Source of the DNA: Kitasatospora cineracea
GTDB taxonomy: Bacteria; Actinomycetota; Actinomycetes; Streptomycetales; Streptomycetaceae
Length of the DNA: 64,000 nt
Direction: 5' to 3'
Assembly (NCBI RefSeq): GCF_003751605.1
Contig: NZ_RJVJ01000002.1
Span: 558,001 to 622,000 of the forward strand
Shown: positions 50,345 through 59,273 of the stretch, piece after piece
How positions within the stretch are numbered: the stretch's first letter is position 1
How the letters are laid out: each line of letters begins with the position of its first letter
Notes under the pieces: generated by a model
Database searches by the model: none
Told to the model about the DNA's origin: nothing
What the model saw: the letters and a program-made list of their open reading frames with translations, nothing else
Made by a program: the position numbers and the translations under genes

Positions 50345-52891
50345 ATGCACCTGCCCCGACAGAACCGGCGCAGAACGGCCCTGTGGGCCACTGCCGCGCT
50401 GACCGTGACGGCCGGACTGGCCGGCGCGCCGCTGTCCGCGGCGACAGCCGCCCCCGCCCCGTCCGGCTCCGCCGCCGTCCAGGTGGACCCGGCCCTGACC
50501 AGCGCGGTGGCGGGCAGTCAGGAAGCCACGTTCTTCGTGGTGCTGAAGGACCGCGCCGACCTCGGCAAGGCCAAGGGCAAGGGCCCGCACGCGGCGAAGG
50601 CCCGGGCCGCGTACCAGGAGCTGCAGGACACCGCGCAGCGCAGCCAGGGCGCGCTGAAGAAGTTCCTGGACGAGAAGAGGGTCGGCCACCAGGACTACTG
50701 GATCGCCAACGCCGTCCAGGTCACCGGTGACGCGAAGCTGGTCGCGAAGCTGGCGAAGCGCGACGACGTGCAGAAGCTCGTCAAGGCGCAGACGTACCAC
50801 GTGGACGACACGCAGGTGTCGGCCGCGACCGCCGCCACCGACGCGGGCGACGGCGCGCCCGAGTGGGGCGTCAAGGACATCGAGGCCGACCAGGTGTGGT
50901 CGCAGTACGACGCGCGCGGCGAGGGCATCGTGATCGCCAACGTCGACTCCGGCGTGCAGTACGACCACCCGGACCTGGTCGCCAACTACCGCGGCAACAA
51001 CGGCGACGGCACCTTCACCGACGACTACAACTTCTACGACCCGACCGGGAGCTGCGCCACCCCCAGCACCCCGTGCGACAACAACGGCCACGGCACCCAC
51101 ACGATGGGCACCATGGTCGGCAAGAACGGCATCGGCGTCGCCCCGAACGCGAAGTGGATCGCCGCCAAGGGCTGCGAGTCCTCGCAGTGCTCGGACGAGT
51201 ACCTGCTGAAGGCCGGCCAGTGGATCCTGGCGCCGACCGACCACAACGGCAACAACCCGCGGTCCGACCTGGCGCCGAACATCGTCAACAACTCCTGGGG
51301 CGGCGGCGACACCACCTTCTACCAGGACATCGTGGAGGCCTGGAACTCGGCGGGCATCTTCGAGGCGTTCGCGGCGGGCAACGACGGCGACGGCAGCACC
51401 TGCTCCACCGCGCACGCCCCCGGTTCGCAGGCCCCGTCCTACGGCGTCGGCGCGTACGACGTGAACGGGAAGATCGCGTCCTTCTCCGGCTTCGGCCCGT
51501 CCCTGGTGGACGGCTCGGCCAAGCCGAACATCTCCGCCCCCGGCGTCAACGTCCGCTCCACCTGGCCGGGTTCGCAGTACATGGCGGAGTCCGGCACCTC
51601 GATGGCCACCCCGCACGTGGCCGGTGCGGCCGCGCTGCTGTGGTCGGCCGCGCCGAGCCTGATCGGCGACATCGACGCCACCCGTGCGCTGCTCGGCCAG
51701 GGCGCCCGGGACGTCGACGACACCCACTGCGGCGGCACCGCGGGCATGAACAACGTCTGGGGCGAGGGCAAGCTCGACGTCCTCAAGTCCGTCGACCTGG
51801 CACCGCACACCGCCGTCAGCATCACCGGCAGGGCCACCGACCAGGCCACCGGCGCCGCGCTGCCCGGCATCGTGGTGCGCATCACCGACGCCGGGGGCGA
51901 CACCCGCACCGTCACCACCGGCCCCGACGGCTCCTACCGCCTCGCGCTGGCCCCCGGCAGCTACGACCTCGCCGCCTCCGGCTACGGCTACGCGAACTTC
52001 CAGCTCAAGGGCCTGACGGTCGCCGCCGGGCAGCCGCAGACCGTCCCGCTGGCGATGACCGCCGTGCCGACGCACGCCGTCACCGGCACCGTGCTGGACG
52101 TCACCGGCAAGCCGCTGGCGGGCGCCGTCGTCGAGCTCACCGGCACCCCCGTCGCCTCCGTGGTCTCCGGCAAGGACGGCTCCTACAGCCTGGGCAAGGT
52201 CGCCGAGGGCAGCTACACGCTGACCGTCAAGCCCGCCCAGCCGGTGCTGTGCAACGGCGTGTTCAACGGCCCGCTGGCCGTCGCCGCCGACGTCGCCAGG
52301 ACCGTGCGGACCCCGGCGCGCACCGACAACTCCGGCACCAGCTGCGCCCCGGCCGCCTACAGCTGGGTCAAGGGCGCCACCAAGGTCGCGCTCAGCGGCG
52401 ACGAGGACGCCAAGACCGTCACCCTGCCGTTCCCGGTGACGTACTACGGGGTGACGTACACCAGCGCCGCCGTCACCACCAACGGCCTGGTCGACTTCCT
52501 GGAGCCTCGGATCGGCGACTACGCCAACACCGCGCTGCCCACCGCGTACAAGCCCAACGGTGTCGTCGCCCCGTTCTGGGACGACCTGACGCTCGACAAG
52601 AAGGCCACCGTCACCACCGCCACCACCGGCACCGCGGGCCACCGCACTTTCGCCGTGGTCTGGGACAACGTCCCGCTGGTCGCCGACAGTTCGAAGCGGG
52701 TCAGCTTCGAGGTGCTGTTCGACGAGGCGAGCGGCGCCATCACCTTCCAGTACCAGAACGTGCCCGGGGCGGGCTCCGGCGCCACCGTCGGCATCGAGAA
52801 CCAGGCCGGCACCGACGCCCTCCAGTACTCCTTCGACCAGGCCGTCCTGACCAACGGCTCGGCGATCCGCTTCACCCAGGGAGCCAAGTGA
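50345..52891 (+). CDS. secreted subtilisin-like serine protease (S8) with C-terminal beta domains
   Basis: An 848-residue secreted protease. Sec signal in residues 1-37, an I9-type propeptide (ATFFVVLKDRADLG... YWIANAVQVTG), then the S8 domain with Asp201 (IANVDSGV), His249 (NNGHGTHTMG), the oxyanion Asn in VNNSWGGG and Ser419 (SGTSMATPHVAG). Two carboxypeptidase-regulatory-like beta domains (ISGRATDQATGAALPGIVVR; VTGTVLDVTGKPLAGAVVEL) and a C-terminal beta sandwich follow. CTCCTTGGAGGACCCCG-type ribosome binding site before ATG 50345. Its TGA overlaps the next ATG by one base. Confidence 0.93.
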   Translation: MHLPRQNRRRTALWATAALTVTAGLAGAPLSAATAAPAPSGSAAVQVDPALTSAVAGSQEATFFVVLKDRADLGKAKGKGPHAAKARAAYQELQDTAQRSQGALKKFLDEKRVGHQDYWIANAVQVTGDAKLVAKLAKRDDVQKLVKAQTYHVDDTQVSAATAATDAGDGAPEWGVKDIEADQVWSQYDARGEGIVIANVDSGVQYDHPDLVANYRGNNGDGTFTDDYNFYDPTGSCATPSTPCDNNGHGTHTMGTMVGKNGIGVAPNAKWIAAKGCESSQCSDEYLLKAGQWILAPTDHNGNNPRSDLAPNIVNNSWGGGDTTFYQDIVEAWNSAGIFEAFAAGNDGDGSTCSTAHAPGSQAPSYGVGAYDVNGKIASFSGFGPSLVDGSAKPNISAPGVNVRSTWPGSQYMAESGTSMATPHVAGAAALLWSAAPSLIGDIDATRALLGQGARDVDDTHCGGTAGMNNVWGEGKLDVLKSVDLAPHTAVSITGRATDQATGAALPGIVVRITDAGGDTRTVTTGPDGSYRLALAPGSYDLAASGYGYANFQLKGLTVAAGQPQTVPLAMTAVPTHAVTGTVLDVTGKPLAGAVVELTGTPVASVVSGKDGSYSLGKVAEGSYTLTVKPAQPVLCNGVFNGPLAVAADVARTVRTPARTDNSGTSCAPAAYSWVKGATKVALSGDEDAKTVTLPFPVTYYGVTYTSAAVTTNGLVDFLEPRIGDYANTALPTAYKPNGVVAPFWDDLTLDKKATVTTATTGTAGHRTFAVVWDNVPLVADSSKRVSFEVLFDEASGAITFQYQNVPGAGSGATVGIENQAGTDALQYSFDQAVLTNGSAIRFTQGAK

Positions 52892-55779
52892 TGACCACCC
52901 ACCGCAGAGCCCTCCGGCTCGCCTCCGGCCTGGTCGCCGCGGGCCTCGTGCTGACCGCCGCGCCGTACGCGCTGGCCGCCGACCCCGCCGCCGGGACCGA
53001 CGGCGCGGTCAGGCTGACCGACGCCCAGGCCCAGGTCCTCGGCGCCCGGCTGAGCGCCGACGCCTACCCGCAGGCCACCGCCACCGACAGCGCCGACCCC
53101 GCCCCCGGCGGCGGTGACAGCACCGGCAGCGGCAGCCACCTGGACGAGCACGCGCCGGTGGCGTTCACCGCCGCCTCCGCCCTGGAGGGCGTGCGCGGCA
53201 TCGCCGCCACCGTCCCGGCAGGCTCCGACGGCAGCTACTTCACCGTCCACAGCCTCGGCAACGTCCAACTGCACCAGGCCGACGGCAGCACCAGGTGGGC
53301 CCGCACCAACGCCTCGCTGTACGCCGACTGGCAGGTCGAGCCGCTGCGCCCCTGGGACACCGAGCCGTACCCGGCGCACATCCCGGTCGCCTACAACCCC
53401 TTCACCCCGTTCGGCGGCGACGCCGCCAAGGGCTACGACACCGCGGACCTGACCGGCGACGGCGTCCCCGACCTGGTGGTCTCCGCCTCGGTCGGCGGCA
53501 ACCCGTACCGGCCGTTCACCTCGCCCGGATCCACGCTGACCTACGGCTCGTTCGTCACCGTGCTGGACGGCTCCACCGGCCGGACCCTCTGGTCGAAGCT
53601 GTACGCCTCCAGCACCCTCGTCCGGGTCGTCAACGGCACCCTGCTGGTCTCCGACGCGCCGCGCGACAACACCAGCGCCCCGCCCGCCGCCACCGCCACC
53701 CTGACCGGCATCCGGTTCGACCACGCCGACGGCAGGCTCACCCCCGCCAAGACCTGGACGTACGACACCGGCGAGGCAGGCGCGGCCTCCTGGGGCGACC
53801 TGGTCGACCTCGGCGGCGGCAGGGTCGCGATCTCCTTCGACCGGCGCGGCACCACCACCGCCCCCGGGCGCGGCACCACCTTCGTGCTGGACACCGCCGA
53901 CGGCTCGCTCGGCTGGCAGACCGACAGCGACCAGTTCGGCCGCCAACTGCGCCTGGACGCGGACCGGGGGCGCCTGGTGGCCGTCGAACAGCCGGACTAC
54001 ACCCAGCAGGTGGCCTACTCCGTGGTCGCCTACGACCTGGCCGACGGCACCCGCACGGTGCTCGACACCCGGGTCAACGCCATCCCCACCACCCTCACCG
54101 TCGGCGACCTCGGCGGCAACCCCGGCGCCGAGTACGCCGTCGCCGAGGACACCTTCGACGCCAGCCTGTACGTCAACGCCAGCACCCTGCGGGTCCTGGA
54201 GGGCGACGGCTCCACCGTCCGCTGGACCAGCACCACCAAGCGCACCGGCGGCGGCGACGGCCCCAGCACCTGGCAGCTCGACGCGGTCGACGGCTCGCTG
54301 ATCGCCACCTCCCAGGACGGCCGCGACACCGAGACCGCCGCCAACGTCTCCGGCCTGCGCTACGGCAAGCTCACCGCGTACAACGGCAGCGGCAAGGTCC
54401 GTTGGCAGGTCGACGGCACCGCCGCCTCCCCGCGCCTGCAGCAGGTCGACGGCGGCGTGGTGCGCACCGTCGACCAGCAGCAGAACATCCACACCTACAA
54501 CCTCGGCAACGGCAAGCAGAAGAGCCTCACCCCGCTGCAGGGCGACCTCAACTACGCGGCCGCCGCCGACCTGGACGGCGACGGCAGGCCGGACGTCGTC
54601 GCGGGCGGCAGCTCCGACGGCGTCTGGGCGTACTCCGGCCCCTCGCTGCTCACCGGCACCCCCAAGCAGCTGTGGCGGGCCGCCGTCCCCGGCGAGGTGC
54701 ACGGCGTCGCCACCGGTGACGTCAACGGCGACGGCAAGCCCGAGGTCGTGGTCGCCGCCGACACCGCCACCGTCGTCCTGGACGGCCGCACCGGCAAGGT
54801 CCTCGCCACCGTCGACGGCGGCGGGAAGTTCGTCCGCTCGGTGGCGCTGGCCGACCTGGACGGCGACGGCAAGCAGGAGATCCTCGTCCCCACCGACGCG
54901 CTGCGCGCCTACAAGGGCGACGGCACGGCGCTGTGGACGTACAGCGCCCCCGCGGGCTCCGGCGACGTGGTCTTCTCCGACGCGGTGGTCTCCGAGGGCA
55001 AGGTGTTCGCCCAGTACTCGGGCATCGGCGCCATGCGCAAGAGCGACTCCGTGCAGAACGGCGTCGCCCTGGACGCCGCCAAGGGCGCGCTGCTCTGGCA
55101 GGCCGACCCGAAGGCGCCCGCCGAGGCTGTCGACGGCAGGATCCACGGCGCGCTGCTCGACCACGCGGTCTACGCCTCGCCGAAGATCCCGTACGCCGAC
55201 GGCCACGCCGTGGTCTACACCTGGCTCATCTCGGCGGTGCCCGGGGTCATCAACGGCGGCACCGACCTGGTCAGCCCGATGTCGGTCACCGAGATCCGCG
55301 ACGGCCGCACCGGTGAGGTGCTGCACCAGAAGGTCGTCGGCGGCCCCTGGTCGCACGGCGACTTCTTCACCGGCGAGGACGGCGACGGCCTGCTGGAGAT
55401 GGGCTTCGGCGTGCTGCGCCAGTACCTGGCGAACGGCGACGACCCGTGGACCTCCACCACCGCGCCGCTGCGCACCGCGCAGTTCATCACCGGCCCCGAC
55501 GGGAAGAAGCTGCTGGTCGGCGGCGTCGAGGGCGGCCTCGCCGCCTACGACCCGGCGATCGTCGGCGACACGGTGCCCTTCCACTCCTCGATCGGCGGCG
55601 CCACCGCGCGCGGCGGCCGCAGCTACCTCGCCGTCGACCTGGACGGGGACGGCGAGGAGGAGATGGTCTCGCTCAACTTCGACGCCCTCGGCGTCAACCG
55701 GGCGGCCGAACTGCTCGGCGGCGGCGTGCTGTCGATCGACAACGGCATTCACCGGATGACGACGTACAAGCTCTCCTGA
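52891..55779 (+). CDS. secreted FG-GAP/VCBS repeat protein
   Basis: A 962-residue exported protein with a Sec signal (LASGLVAAGLVLTAAPYALA). It carries repeated calcium-loop blades: DLTGDGVPDLVV, DLDGDGRPDVVAG, DVNGDGKPEVVVA, DLDGDGKQEILVP and DLDGDGEEEMVSL, typical of FG-GAP/VCBS beta-propellers, with PQQ-like segments (RTLWSKLYA, LLWQADP) between. Start overlaps the protease stop (TGATG), so both are made together; the propeller may bind the same extracellular substrate or partner. Function otherwise unknown. Confidence 0.88.
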   Translation: MTTHRRALRLASGLVAAGLVLTAAPYALAADPAAGTDGAVRLTDAQAQVLGARLSADAYPQATATDSADPAPGGGDSTGSGSHLDEHAPVAFTAASALEGVRGIAATVPAGSDGSYFTVHSLGNVQLHQADGSTRWARTNASLYADWQVEPLRPWDTEPYPAHIPVAYNPFTPFGGDAAKGYDTADLTGDGVPDLVVSASVGGNPYRPFTSPGSTLTYGSFVTVLDGSTGRTLWSKLYASSTLVRVVNGTLLVSDAPRDNTSAPPAATATLTGIRFDHADGRLTPAKTWTYDTGEAGAASWGDLVDLGGGRVAISFDRRGTTTAPGRGTTFVLDTADGSLGWQTDSDQFGRQLRLDADRGRLVAVEQPDYTQQVAYSVVAYDLADGTRTVLDTRVNAIPTTLTVGDLGGNPGAEYAVAEDTFDASLYVNASTLRVLEGDGSTVRWTSTTKRTGGGDGPSTWQLDAVDGSLIATSQDGRDTETAANVSGLRYGKLTAYNGSGKVRWQVDGTAASPRLQQVDGGVVRTVDQQQNIHTYNLGNGKQKSLTPLQGDLNYAAAADLDGDGRPDVVAGGSSDGVWAYSGPSLLTGTPKQLWRAAVPGEVHGVATGDVNGDGKPEVVVAADTATVVLDGRTGKVLATVDGGGKFVRSVALADLDGDGKQEILVPTDALRAYKGDGTALWTYSAPAGSGDVVFSDAVVSEGKVFAQYSGIGAMRKSDSVQNGVALDAAKGALLWQADPKAPAEAVDGRIHGALLDHAVYASPKIPYADGHAVVYTWLISAVPGVINGGTDLVSPMSVTEIRDGRTGEVLHQKVVGGPWSHGDFFTGEDGDGLLEMGFGVLRQYLANGDDPWTSTTAPLRTAQFITGPDGKKLLVGGVEGGLAAYDPAIVGDTVPFHSSIGGATARGGRSYLAVDLDGDGEEEMVSLNFDALGVNRAAELLGGGVLSIDNGIHRMTTYKLS

Positions 55780-55823
55780 ACCTTCACCGAACCCCCGTGG
55801 GACCATCCGAATGAGTAGGGGGG

Positions 55824-55861
55824 CCGAGTACCCCGCAGGCGCCGGCCTGCGGGGTGCTCGG
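55824..55861 (+). terminator. terminator of the protease operon
   Basis: CCGAGTACCCCGCAGGC pairs with GCCTGCGGGGTGCTCGG (one mismatch) around a short loop, 45 bp after the stop codon. Confidence 0.8.
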
Positions 55862-55871
55862 CTCGTTCGTG

Positions 55872-55877
55872 TACTGT
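55872..55877 (+). promoter_or_regulatory. probable -10 box of the AfsR-like gene
   Basis: TACTGT ends 10 bp before ATG 55888 and no Shine-Dalgarno-like sequence is present, so the transcript is probably leaderless or nearly so. Confidence 0.4.
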
Positions 55878-55887
55878 TACCGGCCTT

Positions 55888-58800
55888 ATGGGCGCACCAG
55901 AGACCGACCGGACGGACACCGCACCACCCATGCTGCGCCTCTACCTCTTCAACGGATTCCGGGCGATCCGCGACGACGGGCCGCCACTGGTCGAACGCTG
56001 GCCCCGGCCCGGCGCCCGCGCCCTGGTCAAACTGCTCGCCGTCACCCCCGGCCACCGGCTGCACCGCGAACAGGCCATGGAGACCTGCTGGCCCGACGCC
56101 GACCCCGCCGCCGCCGCGGGCAGCCTCCGGGTCGCCCTGCACGCCGCCCGGCACGCCCTCGAACCCGAACTCGCCCCGCGCGCCACCTCCTCCTACCTCA
56201 AGGCCGACGGCGGACTCCTGCTGCTCGACCCCGCCGCCGTCTGGATCGACGCCGACCACGCCGAACAGGCCGCCGAGAACGCCCTCACCGACGGCCGGGT
56301 CGGGCAACTCGCCGACGCGATACGCCAGTTCACCGGCGAACTGCTCCCCGAGGACCGCTACGCGCACTGGGCCGAGGCCCGCCGCGCCCGGCTCGACCGG
56401 CTGCGCGAACACCTCCTGCTCCGGCTCGCCGCCGCCCACCTCGACCAGGACCGCCCCGAGGACGCCGCCGCCTGCGCCGAACAGGTCCTCGCCACCAGCC
56501 CCGCCGAGGAACTCGCCCACCGCCTGCTCATCGACGCCTGCCTGCGCCAGGGACAGCGCCGCCGCGCCCTGCGCCAGTACCACCAGTGCCGCGAAGCCCT
56601 CGACGCCGAACTCGGCATCCGCCCCGGCCCCGAGACCGAACGCCTGCACCGCGCCGCCCTCGCCGCCACCCCCGCCCCCGCACCCGCCGCCACCGCCCTC
56701 CCGGCCCGGCTGCGCAGCGCCGCCCGCGCCCGACTGCACGGCCGGGAAAGGGAGTTGGACCGCCTGCTGGCCCCCGCCGGACCCCCCGTCCGGCTGCTCA
56801 CCGGCGAAGCGGGCATCGGCAAGACCTGCCTCGCCGCCGAAGCCGCCCGCCGCGCCGCCGCCGACGGCACCGCCGTCCTGTGGGGCAGCGGCCAGGACGC
56901 CGAGGACCACACCCCCTACGGCGTCTTCGCCGCCGCCCTCGACGGCTGGCTCGCCGAGCACGACCCCGCCGAACGGGCCCGGGTCGGCGCCGAGTACCCC
57001 GAACTCGCCGCCTTCCTGCCCTCGTTGGGCCAGGTGCCGAGCGGCGCCGCCCGCAGCCCCGAGGAGGAACGCGACCGCCTGTTCCGGGCCGGCGCCGCCC
57101 TGCTCGGCGACCTCGCCGCCACCCGACCGGTCCTGGTCGTCCTCGACGACCTGCACGCCGCCGACACCGGCTCCTACCAGCTCCTCGGCCACCTCGCCCG
57201 GCAGGCCCACGACCGCGGCACCCCGCTGCGCTTCCTCGCCACCTACCGCGAGGAGGAACTCCCCGAGGGCGACGCCCGCCGCCGCGCCGTCGCCGCCCTG
57301 CTCCGCCGGCAGCTCGCCGTCCGCGAGGAACTCGGACGGCTCGACGAGGCCGCCGTGCTGGCCGCCGTCCACGACGCCACCGGCCGCTCCCCCCACCCCG
57401 ACGTGTGGGAACTCTCGCTCGGCAACCCGCTGTTCGCCCTCGAACTCGCCCGCGGCGGCGACCGCGACGCCCCCGGCCAGCCCCCCGCCGGAGTCCGCGA
57501 CCTGGTCGGCGAACGCCTCGTCCGGCTCGACCCGCACGCCCGCCGCTTCGTCGAGGCGCTCTCCGTCGCCGGCGGCGAGGCCGCCCTCGCCGAACTCCTC
57601 GACGTCGCCGAACACGGCCTGCACCCGCCCGTCACCGGCGCCGCCGCCGCGGACGCCGTCGAACACGCCATCGCGGCCGCCCTGGTCGAGGAACGCCAGG
57701 TCGTCATCGCCGGCCGCGCCGAAGCCGGACTCGCCTTCCGCCACCCCCTGGTCCGGCTCACCTGCTACGACGGCCTCTCCGCCGTCCGCCGCCGCCAACT
57801 GCACGCCTCCTACGCCCAGGCCGTCCAGCGCCGCCGCCCCGACGCCGTCGACGCCCTCGCCTCGCACTTCACCCGCGCCGACGACCCGCGCGCCGCCGAG
57901 TACCTGCGCCGCGCCGCCGAACGCGCCGCCGCGCTCTACGCCAACGACACCGCCGACCGCTACTACCGCGACCTGGTCGCCCGCCTCGACGTCGACGCCG
58001 CCCGCGCCCGCCTCGCCCACAGCCAGGTCCTGCGCCGGATGGGCGAACCCGGCCGCGCCGCCGACGTCCTGCGCGCCGCACTCGCCGAGTTCCGGGCCCG
58101 CGGCGACCACGACGACGCCGTCGCCACCGCCGCCCACCTCGCCGAAGCCCTGTTCCGCACCGGCGAGCTCGACGAGGCGCTCGCCGCCCTCGACGCCCAC
58201 CCGCCCACCGACCGCACCGGCCCCGAGGCCCGCACCCTGCACCACCTCGCCCGCTCCAACCTCCACAAGGTGCAGGGCCGCTACCGGGACGCCTACGAAG
58301 CCGCCCGCCGCGCCCAGGACCCCGCCGAACTCGTCCCCGGACCGAACGGCCAACTCCTGCAAGCCCGTTCGCACGCCATGCAGGCCATCAGCCTCGGCCT
58401 GGCCGGCCGCTTCGGCGAGGCCCGCGAGGCCGGGGACCGCGCCCTCGCCCCCGCCCAGGCCTACGGCGACCCCGTGCTGCTCGGCTCCGTGCTCTCCACC
58501 CTGCGCGAGAACGCCCGGCGGCACGGCCGCCTGCACGACGCCGTCCGCTTCGGCCGCCGGTCCCTCGACCACGCCCGGCAGTCCGGCGACCCCGTCGCCG
58601 CCGCCTTCGAACAGCTCAACCTCGCCGAACTCCACCTCCTGCTGGAGGAGAACGACACCGCCGCCCAGTACGCCGAGGCCGCCGTCGCGGGCGCCGACTG
58701 GGACGACGCCTGGTCGCTGCCCTACGCCCTCGCCGTCCTCGCCCGCGTCCTGCTGCGCACCGGCGACCGGGAGCGCGCCGCCGCCCTCCTGGAACGGGCC

Positions 58801-59193
58801 GGCACCGCCGGCGACGAACAGGCCCGCCACGAAGTGCGGCGCGCCCGCGCCCTGTTCGCCCTGCGCGGTGACGACCCCGCCGGCGCGCTGGCCGTCCTCG
58901 GCGCCGACGCCGCCGTCCGGGCCCCCGAACTCGCCGCCTACGCCCACCTCGCGGCCGGCCGCCCGGCCGAGGCCGCCCGGATCGCCGCCGCCGAGGCCGC
59001 CCGCGCCCACGCCACCGGCGAACGCCTCGCCGAGACCGAGGCCCTGATCGCGCACGCCACCGCCGCCGCCCGCCTCGCCGACCCCGCCACCGTCCGCACC
59101 GCCCTCACCCGCGCCGAACACCTCACCCGCACCCTCCCGTACCCCTCCGGCCACACCCGGGTCCTCGGCCTGCGCGCGGAGCTGGAGGACTGA
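55888..59193 (+). CDS. AfsR/SARP-like large ATPase transcriptional regulator (BTAD-AAA-TPR)
   Basis: A 1101-residue regulator. N-terminal OmpR-like winged helix (LRLYLFNGFRAIRDDGPPLV, RALVKLLAVTPGHRLHREQA), then a BTAD domain (LLLRLAAAHLDQDRPEDAAA ... YHQCREALDAELGIRPGPET), an AAA/STAND ATPase with Walker A LTGEAGIGKTCLAAEA and Walker B VLVVLDDLHAAD, and a long TPR C-terminus. It differs from LuxR-family LAL proteins by lacking a C-terminal HTH. Such proteins activate secondary-metabolite or extracellular-enzyme genes; the flanking secreted proteins are candidate targets. ATG 55888 or 55930. Confidence 0.88.
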   Translation: MGAPETDRTDTAPPMLRLYLFNGFRAIRDDGPPLVERWPRPGARALVKLLAVTPGHRLHREQAMETCWPDADPAAAAGSLRVALHAARHALEPELAPRATSSYLKADGGLLLLDPAAVWIDADHAEQAAENALTDGRVGQLADAIRQFTGELLPEDRYAHWAEARRARLDRLREHLLLRLAAAHLDQDRPEDAAACAEQVLATSPAEELAHRLLIDACLRQGQRRRALRQYHQCREALDAELGIRPGPETERLHRAALAATPAPAPAATALPARLRSAARARLHGRERELDRLLAPAGPPVRLLTGEAGIGKTCLAAEAARRAAADGTAVLWGSGQDAEDHTPYGVFAAALDGWLAEHDPAERARVGAEYPELAAFLPSLGQVPSGAARSPEEERDRLFRAGAALLGDLAATRPVLVVLDDLHAADTGSYQLLGHLARQAHDRGTPLRFLATYREEELPEGDARRRAVAALLRRQLAVREELGRLDEAAVLAAVHDATGRSPHPDVWELSLGNPLFALELARGGDRDAPGQPPAGVRDLVGERLVRLDPHARRFVEALSVAGGEAALAELLDVAEHGLHPPVTGAAAADAVEHAIAAALVEERQVVIAGRAEAGLAFRHPLVRLTCYDGLSAVRRRQLHASYAQAVQRRRPDAVDALASHFTRADDPRAAEYLRRAAERAAALYANDTADRYYRDLVARLDVDAARARLAHSQVLRRMGEPGRAADVLRAALAEFRARGDHDDAVATAAHLAEALFRTGELDEALAALDAHPPTDRTGPEARTLHHLARSNLHKVQGRYRDAYEAARRAQDPAELVPGPNGQLLQARSHAMQAISLGLAGRFGEAREAGDRALAPAQAYGDPVLLGSVLSTLRENARRHGRLHDAVRFGRRSLDHARQSGDPVAAAFEQLNLAELHLLLEENDTAAQYAEAAVAGADWDDAWSLPYALAVLARVLLRTGDRERAAALLERAGTAGDEQARHEVRRARALFALRGDDPAGALAVLGADAAVRAPELAAYAHLAAGRPAEAARIAAAEAARAHATGERLAETEALIAHATAAARLADPATVRTALTRAEHLTRTLPYPSGHTRVLGLRAELED

Positions 59194-59224
59194 CGGCGGC
59201 CGCTGGAGACGCCGGAGAAGGGGG

Positions 59225-59255
59225 CAGCCCCCCGTGCCGGGAGGCACGGGGGCTG
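59225..59255. terminator. bidirectional terminator between convergent genes
   Basis: CAGCCCCCCGTGCC and GGCACGGGGGCTG pair around GGGA in the 80-bp gap between the AfsR-like gene and the DUF11 gene; either gene can use it. Confidence 0.8.
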
Positions 59256-59273
59256 TGGGGCGGAGCGGTCGGG

